From Hyaloperonospora brassicae (taxonomy: Eukaryota; Oomycota; Peronosporomycetes; Peronosporales; Peronosporaceae): 64,000 bases of DNA. The DNA is taken from contig CANTFL010001327.1 in assembly GCA_947650285.1 (NCBI GenBank), positions 310,001 to 374,000 of the forward strand. The letters are read 5' to 3'. A program made the translations under genes and the position numbers. The notes beneath the pieces were generated by a model. It worked only from the letters and a program-made list of their open reading frames with translations. It did not search any database and was not told where the DNA came from. Below, piece after piece: positions 10,093 through 18,278 of this stretch (position 1 is the first letter of the stretch; each line of letters opens with the position of its first letter).

Positions 10093-10541
10093 GACTTTTC
10101 ACGGAATGCGCAATGCCAGCGCGTTTTGCGCGCTAAAAAAGGATAAAAAAGAGCCACGAGATGGGGAAGGAAGTGGGTGCGTGGGGGTTGTATGGGCGTT
10201 TGTAGGGCGCGAGCGGGTCCCAAACTCGCTCGAGCTACTGCTGCGACTGCAGCTGCCGACCGACCGACCGACTGACGACACGATTGACGGATGGACGCGC
10301 GCGAAAGAAAAGAAAGGGAAACGATGACGAACAGGCACTTGTCGCGTAAAGGAAACGAACCGACCGATCGATTGCCAGACGTCGTTAGACATGTCGAGAC
10401 ACGCGCGTCCCCAGTCGAGCGGTTATGACAGACTCGACGTCGAGACGACTGCGTTGGCGGTGGCACTTCTTTGTTGTTGTTGTTACGGCAATTAATGGGT
10501 GACGAGAAAGTTGGGTGGAAGACGGCAGCGAGCGGACCGCT
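10093..10541. other. Upstream region of the PAS kinase, no gene seen
   Basis: This 449-base spacer lies between the kinase start codon and the stop of the small secreted protein, both on the minus strand, so it probably holds the kinase promoter. It contains short CGAC-rich repeats near 10256-10276 but no recognisable gene; open frames here are low-complexity Arg/Ser-rich. Confidence 0.5.
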
Positions 10542-10787
10542 TCAGCAGCTGTCGGCGCCGCAGCACGACCAGGGCAGAAAGTACTCGTACCAGCGACAGC
10601 CTTTGATGGACGTGTTGGCCTCGTACGGCGGCGTGGCGGCCGTGTCGTCCATTGACACAGACGACGGCTCTCTGATCCCGCGTTCGTCGGCAGCGGCTCG
10701 CAAAAGCGGCGTCGATAGTGAGACGCTGTCAGCACGTGCAATAGCGAGCACTGCAACGACGAGCGTGACGGCAACGTGCTTCAACAT
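10542..10787 (-). CDS. Small secreted cysteine-containing protein, candidate effector (81 aa)
   Basis: The frame starts at the ATG at 10787, chosen because it gives a clean signal peptide: MLKHVAVTLVVAVLAIARA followed by DSVS. The open frame extends further upstream but without a sensible protein. The mature part is about 62 residues. Near its start it has PLLR, then AADERG, which resembles the RxLR...dEER arrangement of oomycete host-translocated effectors with the first Arg replaced by Pro. The C-terminal third is aromatic and cysteine-rich (WYEYFLPWSCC, then a final Cys; four Cys in total). RxLR effectors are a known oomycete family; assignment to it is an inference from a degenerate motif. 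It could also be a plain small secreted protein. Confidence 0.55.
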   Translation of the reverse strand: MLKHVAVTLVVAVLAIARADSVSLSTPLLRAAADERGIREPSSVSMDDTAATPPYEANTSIKGCRWYEYFLPWSCCGADSC

Positions 10788-11449
10788 GGCGGTCGACGAG
10801 CGGGAGGCGAAGGAGCGGACTTGAACGGTTGCGGGAAGTTGGTGAATGACCAGAGGCGACGACGAGGCACAAGAAGCGACGACTGGATGTCGATCCTGTT
10901 GATGCAAGTGCTGGCGCAAGTGCCGGCGGAGATTGCAAGTGCTGACGCCAGTACGGTCAGTGGCTGTTGCTGCAGCAGTGGCGGACGGGCCGCTGCAACT
11001 ACGACACCCGGCCATACGCGTCGGACTTGCCGTCCATAATGACGTGGACTTTTTGCTGCGATCGTGCCAGAGCCACTACAAGTGGCTGTCTTCCCTGGGG
11101 AACAACAAAATGTATGCTGGTTGCTGGTCTGGCGGTATCGGCGGTGCACGCTGCAGCTTTTGGTGGTACGTGTCAAACTGCTGCAGCTGCACTGGCCGAC
11201 CAATTAGCAACGAGTACGGCCGTTGCTCAGCGATCAGCGCACATGGCGCGATCGTACCAGAGTTTGGCTGCTATAGTGCGGTCGCGTTCTGTTTGTGTGC
11301 AGCACGTCGAGCTCTCTCTGGCACTTGTGCGCTGACAGTGAGCGCCCTGATCGACTCAATCGCATACCCACACACAGTCGCAACAGTGTGCGGCCTGCAG
11401 TCAGGTGACGATTTGTTTTGTCCAATCGCATCCTCCAGTTGAGCACCCG
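10788..11449. other. Intergenic region between divergent genes, no gene seen
   Basis: These 660 bases separate the start codon of the small secreted protein (minus) from that of the PUB-domain gene (plus), so both promoters should be here. Open frames in all directions are short, Ala/Ser/Cys-rich and lack a convincing start or domain. Confidence 0.45.
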
Positions 11450-12702
11450 ATGAGCGAATATCGACAAGCAACAGCGCACGTGGCAGCGCTCGAGGAGCAT
11501 GTGGCACTGCTGCAACAGTCCGGCAACATCGAACGCGCTACGCTCGACCATAGTCTCAGCTCTGTTTTGGTGCGTTCAGGAGGAACGTTTGTGCACGGCA
11601 TCCATTGTCATGCGTACTCGGAAGCGAACCCGTTCTGTTTCTGTCATGGCGGTTTGTTGACCGTGATTTTGTGTTTATAGGCTGCAATCAATGGGGACGT
11701 GGATTCCATGATGGAAAAGTACCGGACCCGCTGCTGTATGGTGGACCCCGTGACAAGGCAACCCCGACTCGGTCCCAAGATGTTGGCTAGCGTTCAAGAC
11801 CTGCTACGTCGCTACGACGCTGTGAAGTCGGGGATGGAGGTGGACGCTCCGTTGCGCGTGCAGGTCGAGACAAGGCTTCGTCAGTTGAGAGAGGAAGAAT
11901 TGGCCCAGGAGGAGGAACAGTCTGCTCTGGCGAGACAACTGGAGGCTGCCCAACTAGCTGCACAGGTAGAGCAGGAACAGGAGCAGAACAGAATACAGCA
12001 AGAAGCTCGGGATCAAGAGGCAAGACAGCAGCAGGACGAACAGCTTCGGGTTGAAGCGCTAGCGGCTGCTGCGCAGAAAAAGCGAGAAGAGCGCGAGAGA
12101 GAACGTGCAGAAGCGGACCGGCTGCGAAAAGTACAGGAGGAGGAGCGCGAGCGCTTGAATGCGTCCATTTCACATGGTAAAGTGGGGCTCGAGAAATCGA
12201 TTGCGATGCTGCGGGACAGTACGGGCAGTGAGGTGCGTCTGATTGACAGTCTGGACTGGAAGAAAAGAGAGGAGACCGCTTGACGTGTTATGCAAGCAGG
12301 CGCTGTATCGTCAGTCGCTTGCAAAGCTTTTCAGTGTGGTGAGCAACATCTGCTCGTCACCAGAGAATGCAGCGTTTCGCCGCATTTACAAAGACAACGC
12401 CAACTTTCACGCTGACTTGGGGCAATACGCTGGCGGGCATCAGTGTCTGCTCGCAATGGGATTCAACGAACTTCAACAGGGAGACGAAACGCAGTCCCGG
12501 GCTGTTTTCGTGATGGAGGTGTGCGATCCGGCATCATCCAAGTCTCTGGTTTTGACGCGTGTGTTGTTATACTTCTCACATACTTGTGCTGCTGCTGATG
12601 TGATTGTAGGAACCAGATTTGTCCGAAGATTTGGATGCCTGGAGCATATGGTTTGACGAGCTCAGGGAATTGCAACGACTAGTAGAGTCCAAGCTGCAAT
12701 AA
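11450..12702 (+). CDS. Coiled-coil and PUB-domain protein, four exons (341 aa)
   Basis: Exons proposed: 11450-11569, 11681-12232, 12300-12560, 12610-12702. The introns are 111, 67 and 49 bases, all GT-AG and phase 0. The splice sites were chosen because they restore one frame through a PUB/PUG fold. The N-terminus is helical. Residues about 95-200 form a long Glu/Gln/Arg-rich coiled coil. Then come GLEKSIAMLRDS and the PUB domain, with LAKLFSVVSNICSSPENAAF, RRIYKDNANFHADLG and GGHQCLLAMGF, finishing EPDLSEDLDAWSIWFDELR. PUB domains bind the tail of the AAA ATPase p97/Cdc48, so a role as a p97 cofactor in ubiquitin-linked protein handling is likely by family knowledge. No UBX or PNGase domain is seen. 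The third donor (GTGTTG) is weak, so a few residues at that junction may differ. Confidence 0.8.
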
Positions 12703-13801
12703 GCACACACATTGCAGCACAAAGGACGCGTGGACGCAGACGTGAGTATCCCGGCACGGCACGGTGGGTTTCGTAGCAGCTTGGTCTGGACAGGTGTTCT
12801 TTTGCCGTGACGATCGCAAACGAATCGTTGTCCCAGCGAGGCTTCTGCTGTCGTTTGCGTCATTCTTCGACATTGCGAGAAGGTACAGAAAGCTTGTCAT
12901 GGGACACCACAAGCTTTCGCTCCACGTCTGTGTCGCCCAAGGGGTTGTCGGTTTTACTGCGGTGAGAATGTGCCTACAATGAGTTTTATCGACGGGTCTG
13001 TTCCGGTTCGGATCGTGCCGATCCTGGAGCTAATACCTTTGTAGGCTGCACAGGTGTCTCTTCGTTCCCTAGCGAGTTTCTGAGCCCGTCATGACATCCG
13101 CTCTTGGTCACACTCGTTGTGTGTTGCCATTGTAAGTAGTCGGCTACTAGGCAGCCGAGAGACCGCTGTCGGGAGACTAACTACGGCGATACATTTACGA
13201 AGAACGACTATTGAGGTGCTGCCTGCTGCGAAATGTTGGTGCAGCTGGCTGGACGTCAGCGGTCTACAAACCGAGCAAACGTGCCCTGCGACTGACCTTG
13301 ACGCCACTTGGCCGAAGATCGCAGTTGCGTGCACCAGAAGTTAGAGGTCTGTAGGCGATACGATCGCCACATGCGACGATTTGGACAACACCTATACGCC
13401 ACCACAAAGCAGGCAGTGTGCAATTAATTTGATCCGTGCACACCACATGGGTCTTGCACGACAAAGCTGCGAGTTCGCGTGCAATTGATTTGATCCGTGC
13501 ACACCACAGGGGTCTTGCACGACAAAGCTGCGAGTTCGCGTGCGGTAACTATGTCGTAACGTTTGACTTGCATGTAATGAGGATAGCCGACCGGTCTCCA
13601 AAGCCTAAACAGAATGCTGGCTGTACCGGTGTCGATACTGATCTCTTGGTATGCGAAGTTGCAACATGACGACCGACGCACGCACACGCAGCACAATCAC
13701 TTACCACATGCAAGTGACACGCCTCCACGTTCTTCTCATCGACCGCTTGATACGATGCCGCGACGGTGATGTAAAAACACTTGTGTTTGTCATAGCTGCG
13801 C
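12703..13801. other. Intergenic region with a 61-bp tandem duplication
   Basis: The 3' ends of the PUB gene and of the RNase H2 gene converge on this 1.1-kb spacer. No gene with a domain or a sensible start is seen. It contains the duplicated segment listed separately. Confidence 0.5.
13418..13539. repeat. 61-bp direct tandem duplication
   Basis: Copy 1 is 13418-13478 and copy 2 is 13479-13539. They are head to tail, with two or three mismatches (for example AATTAATTT versus AATTGATTT). It has no coding explanation and looks like a recent local duplication. Confidence 0.9.
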
Positions 13802-15001
13802 CTAAAAGTCATTCACGTCGTGCATGTTTCTCTGCGTGAAGAAAGCGGCGCGTGTGGCAGCAACCTTAGGCTTGCCTTGCGTGGATGTCGTGGCGAGGAA
13901 CGACGTTATGGATTGGGTGCCTGCAGGAGCATTGGCCTAGTGCGACAACATGAGGTAAGCAAAGAGTTTCGTCTGCAACGCACTTGTTCCTCACCTTATC
14001 GAGCTCCTTCTCGTGCGGCCACTCGACTTTGACGGCCTTCTCAGAAAACGGCTCGACGGTGCCCCAGCTGAAGCGAATGATATTTGGAAACATGAACACG
14101 TCGTCCATATGATTCGCCAGCCACGTCTTCGTTCTGCCGCAAAAGACGAGCGGTCACGACAAGCCCAACAACAATTACCACTGACACACACTTCTAGCGT
14201 ACTTGGGGTCGCTTGGATACCCCGAGCCAAAGTCCGTCGGAAGATCGAGCGCTGCCGACTCCCACTTCCAGTCGCTGATAACGCGGTCGCGCGTCACTTT
14301 GGCCGCAATACTCGCAGCACTCACGACCTACAGCACCGACACCAGTGAGCACGTGCGTTCGCACAATACCACGCCATAACTTCGCCACAAATTCCTCGTT
14401 TGCTTCCGTACCTTGAACAGACTGTCTGCCTTCTTCTCCACGCGAAACTCAATGGTTCCGCCAAAGCGTTTCGTCAGAAAGCTCTGGTACCAGCGCGGGT
14501 CGCCTACCGTATCCACAAACACCTGCTTCACCACGACACCTTTCTTCTGCACCTCTTGGATCAACTGAATAGCTGCGTCGCGCGACATCTCGTTCAAGTT
14601 GCGCGTCTGGCGCTGCATCTTGTCCGAGATCTCGGCGGCCGAAATCAGGCGCACGATCCACCTGCCGGAAGCGCACGGTCTCCGTCATCACAGCGCTCCT
14701 TGCAACCAGACGCACCGCTTTGCACCAAAGAACACACGTACCCGAGTCCCTCTGTCGACCGCATCTTGTCAAACAATTGCGCCCGACTCGCGGCGCTCAG
14801 CGCTTTCGAGTCGTCAAAGCCCAACGCGCACATGGCGTCGTGCTCGGCCGCGGGCCAATACGCGGCGCCGTAGACCATCGGACCCATGACAGGTCCTCGA
14901 CCGGCCTCGTCGATGCCCAAGATGACGGGCGCTCCATTGCGACAGCGCAGTGGACAGCCGCTCGCGAGCAGCTCCGTGGTCTGCAGATTCGGCTGCGCCA
15001 T
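13802..15001 (-). CDS. RNASEH2A: Ribonuclease H2 catalytic subunit A, five exons (302 aa)
   Basis: Exons on the minus strand: 15001-14742, 14661-14412, 14327-14203, 14133-13995, 13936-13802. Introns are 80, 84, 69 and 58 bases, all GT-AG, with donors GTACGT, GTACGG, GTACGC and GTGAGG. The joined frame is 302 residues, close to the human protein (299). Type 2 RNase H motifs are in order: VILGIDEAGRGPVMGPMVYG with catalytic Asp-Glu, DDSKALSAASR, GWIVRLISAAEIS, VKQVFVDTVGD, VVSAASIAAKVTRD, GSGYPSDPKTKTWL and IIRFSWGT. The enzyme removes ribonucleotides from DNA and RNA from RNA:DNA hybrids in the nucleus, with subunits B and C that are not in this window. The C-terminal exon ends in a tail with TQSITSFL, which resembles a PCNA-binding box; that part is inference. 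Confidence 0.93.
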
Positions 15002-16683
15002 TCGACGTGGCGATTGAGATACGGCATGCGGTATGCGATTCGTGAGGCTTCTCGCGAATTTCGCGGACGTTGATTATGATGATGCTGCGAATAAGGTCGT
15101 CAGCACCTTATTCGGACCCGGCGGCGCCAAGTTTGTTGGTTCGTTTGCTAATCATTGCTGCTGTCGGTGAGAAAGTGATTACGCTCGTGCCGTCGAAAAT
15201 AAATAGTGGACGCACTGCCATTACTATAGCAGCGACCATTACTGCCGCAGGAACTACAACAATAACAACTACCGTTACTACAGCAGCAACTGCAACTACT
15301 GCCGCGAACCTCGGTCCGGTCGTTCCAAGCCACAGATTTGTCGCTCCCAAGATCCGGATCCCACACGGCAAATGCTGGCAGAATATCCCTTAAGGCGGAT
15401 ACCGTCAAGATCCGACACGCTGCTCTCGTTGGCACGAGTGGCTCTGCTGATTCGGGTGCGAGGGATGTAGTGGGAGCAAGGCGAGTCGACCCACCAGCTG
15501 GGCGGCAAGCAGTGCCTGCTGTTCGCGACCGAAAGTGAGACGCAGTGAGAGAGGAAGATTCATGGCTGTCTATGGCTCAAGATCACGTGCACGATGTCCG
15601 AAAACTTCTCAGACAGGAAAACAGCGCCGCTCCCGGCTGCTGGTCGTCGCGGACCTCTCGAGGTAGCGAGGGGCGGGAGGTCCGCTAGTCTTTAGCGCAG
15701 ACAGTTCGAGACAGGCGGGGAGAGAGGCTCATGCTTGCAGCTTGTCCCTCCTCAGTCGCGCTTCGAGTGACGAGAAGAAACGACTGGAAGATCGGCAGCT
15801 GGTGGGGAACTGCGATATGATCACGAGCGACGCAGCGCCACATAGATGCAAAGCCATTGGCACTCGCGTTGGTGAGTCCACGCAGACAGGCAGTCACCAC
15901 AACTCGGAATGGATTTGCGTCCAAAGGAGAATTCAACAACGACGACAACAACGACAAGAAGAAGAGCAACAAAACGGGTGTGGCAACTTCACAGCTGTTG
16001 GGGTGCGAATGGCCACGAAACGGCACGAGGAGGAGCGTCGCTACTGCCGCTCTCTCGTCTCTCGTGGCCACGTCCTGGATGACGTGTGGTGGTAATGTCC
16101 TTATTAATCCCGAAAGCCATTTGTCGCTTTCGGGATTAAGAACACGTACGCACGCGATAGCAGCCGTTGCATAATGGAGACACACATAGTGTCTTGCGCA
16201 CGACGAGCTCAGCGAGAGCGAATGTGAGCGCCGTCGTCGACTGTCCACACCGCGAGAGACCGCACGTCGTGCGTCCGGCCACAGCCCTCAGCCGGTCGCC
16301 TCTGTCTGCCGTTGTCGACTGCATCGAGCCGCTGCGTAGTACCCACGTGTGGATTTTCCTGCGCCCGTGGCCACTCTCCGGCATTGCCGCCACGTTGCGC
16401 GCGCGCGCGTCTGTGGTTCATTGGCCGCTCTGTCGGGCACTGGCGCGCCACTCCACGCACACCTACCCGCAGCGTGGAAGAGCCACTGCTGCAGTAATGA
16501 CATGTCTCAGCTGCACCTGCGCTAGCGCTCGAGCCAGCGCTCTGTTCGGGCGCCAGTGGCCAATGTCGCTGGTAGGCATTTGCAAACCCTCCGCGTCGAG
16601 CGCAGGACAACAACCACAACAGCCACAGCGACAACGTCCACGGAGACGTACCCACAGCTGCCGTACTCGACCGCCTGTTGCAC
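15002..16683. other. Long intergenic region with a perfect stem-loop, no gene assigned
   Basis: The region lies between the start codon of RNASEH2A (minus) and that of the PX gene (plus), so it should hold two divergent promoters. The stretch at 15215-15305 is ACT/GCA triplet-rich and would code Thr/Ala-rich low complexity. A minus-strand frame at 15685-16248 lacks an ATG start and is not called. A perfect hairpin is listed separately. Confidence 0.5.
16104..16139. repeat. Perfect 14-bp stem-loop
   Basis: The left arm TTAATCCCGAAAGC (16104-16117) is the exact reverse complement of the right arm GCTTTCGGGATTAA (16126-16139), with an 8-base loop. It lies about 540 bases upstream of the PX gene. 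Its function is unknown. Confidence 0.85.
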
Positions 16684-17808
16684 ATGCCGCACAGCAGACG
16701 ACCGGGCTCGATGCTGCACCGCGTGCGGACCAAGCACGAGTCGAAGGCGTCGCAGTCGGCGCACCACCGCGCGCCGCAGCTCGTCGTGCGGTCGGCGCAT
16801 CACGGCCACGAGACGCTGCCCGTGGCCATGGGCGGCACGGCCATCGAGCGCTCGATGGTCAACGTGGGCTCGATCGCCGTGTACCACGTCCGGCCCGTGG
16901 TCGCGCTCGATGCGAAGCACGACGCCAAGGCGACGGTCTTTGCCGTGCACGTGCAGAACGCCATCACGGGCCGCAGTTGGGTCGTCCACCGCCGCTTCTC
17001 GGACTTTCTCGTGCTGCGCGGGCTCATTACCGAGCACTTTAAGCTCTTTTACGCCGACTTTCCGCGCCTCGCGAGCCGCGTGAACGAGCTCTACTTCCCC
17101 AAGAAGCACACGTTCCGCCACAACGTGGACAAAATCGTCGAGCACCGCTGCGACGCGTTCCTCGAGTTCCTCATGGGGCTCCACCGGCTGCTCGTGTGCC
17201 ACACGTACATTGTCCACCGCGACATCAGTCCCATTGGCCTCTCCATCCTGCGGGGCTTCCTCGGGAGCGCCATCGTGCAGGACCCGAGCCACAAAGCCTA
17301 CGCGTTCCACCGCCCCATATTGCCCATTGAGCTCAAGCCGTCCGAGCGCACGCCAATCCACCAGTGTGGGTCGCTCACGACAGTGCTCGAGGACGACGCC
17401 GAGTACGAGCTCGAGGCCGGCCACAAGGCCGAGCTGGACTCCGAGACGGACTCGATGTCGCGCGACGGCTCGACTGAAGAGAGCCTGTCGAGCTCCCTGT
17501 CCGAAGACACGAGCGACGGCGACGACGTCGAGATGACTGCGCGCATGCGGGAGCTCGTCAACCGCCGGCGCGCGCACAAGTACGCGCGGAACCGCCGCGT
17601 GCTGCATTTCCTGCGCAAAGACGTCTTGACGACCGACACGTGGTGGGAGGCGAACGTCGGCGTCGAGCACGACGAGCACGAGCCCGAGTGTGCGCCGCCG
17701 CCAGGCGACTATGCGCACATTGAGAAGATGTACGTGCGCGCGACGGATATGGCGCTGCCGTCCGCGATGATGCGGATCATGGAAGCGCCCAAGCCGATCT
17801 CGGCCTAA
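16684..17808 (+). CDS. PX-domain phosphoinositide-binding protein (374 aa)
   Basis: Single exon from the first in-frame ATG at 16684. Residues about 60-190 are a PX domain. Key segments are WVVHRRFSDFLVLRGLI with the basic RRFSDF that contacts the 3-phosphate, the FPKKHTF proline/lysine loop, and a following helix HRCDAFLEFLMGL. PX domains usually bind PI3P on endosomes, so an endosomal sorting or membrane-trafficking role is likely by family. The C-terminal half is acidic and Ser-rich (residues about 235-290) and then basic (RRRAHKYARNRR), with no second known domain. No BAR domain is obvious, so it is not a classic sorting nexin dimer. High GC gives long antisense frames, which are not genes. 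Confidence 0.88.
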   Translation: MPHSRRPGSMLHRVRTKHESKASQSAHHRAPQLVVRSAHHGHETLPVAMGGTAIERSMVNVGSIAVYHVRPVVALDAKHDAKATVFAVHVQNAITGRSWVVHRRFSDFLVLRGLITEHFKLFYADFPRLASRVNELYFPKKHTFRHNVDKIVEHRCDAFLEFLMGLHRLLVCHTYIVHRDISPIGLSILRGFLGSAIVQDPSHKAYAFHRPILPIELKPSERTPIHQCGSLTTVLEDDAEYELEAGHKAELDSETDSMSRDGSTEESLSSSLSEDTSDGDDVEMTARMRELVNRRRAHKYARNRRVLHFLRKDVLTTDTWWEANVGVEHDEHEPECAPPPGDYAHIEKMYVRATDMALPSAMMRIMEAPKPISA

Positions 17809-18278
17809 GCGCGTGCGCACGTGCGGCAAGTGGCTACTGCTATTGCTATTTGGGTGCGCGCTAGTGCTGCCATCGCATGCAGACTCAGCAATGGAACTGA
17901 TGTCTGCAATGGCGTACGTAAAGAGGGCGGAAGCGGCGCTGGTGCGTACAGTGCGTGGCGACGCAGGATGCGAGTGGAAGCTCCTTGACGCACGTCGGTG
18001 GATGTACACTGTATGCGTACGACCTTATTTAATATCCAATGAATGACCGTTTGAAGAGCTCCGCTCGCGCATGTGTGTAGTTGCATCACGATAGTGGTTG
18101 TTTCTTATACTGTATATGCCATGGTGCTGGGCTGCTTTTGACCCCGCGGGTGAAGTAGCAGCAGTCGCCGTGCCCTGTGTCGCAGCAGCTGTATCAATTC
18201 TGACAGTCGCCCGCGGCTGCTGTGGCTCCAGCTGTTCGCCCGGGCGTAGCCACTCAGTCCGCCGGTTCCGATCATCTC
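17809..18278. other. Spacer between the PX gene and the SNF2 gene
   Basis: This 470-base spacer lies between two plus-strand genes and presumably holds the 3' UTR of the first and the promoter of the second. No gene is seen. Confidence 0.5.

Noticed and set aside
15070..15393. Plus-strand Thr/Ala-rich frame
   Set aside because: Composition follows an ACT/GCA triplet-rich stretch; no domain or homologue is recognised.
15685..16248. Minus-strand frame of 187 codons
   Set aside because: Starts with GTG, no domain, includes one arm of the hairpin; composition typical of spacer.
16167..17042. Plus-strand frame of 291 codons overlapping the start of the PX gene
   Set aside because: No ATG at the start, Arg/Ala-rich in its second half, and out of frame with the PX domain.
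16522..18009. Minus-strand frame of 495 codons opposite the PX gene
   Set aside because: GC-rich shadow with Arg/His/Val repeats; the PX domain on the plus strand explains the region.
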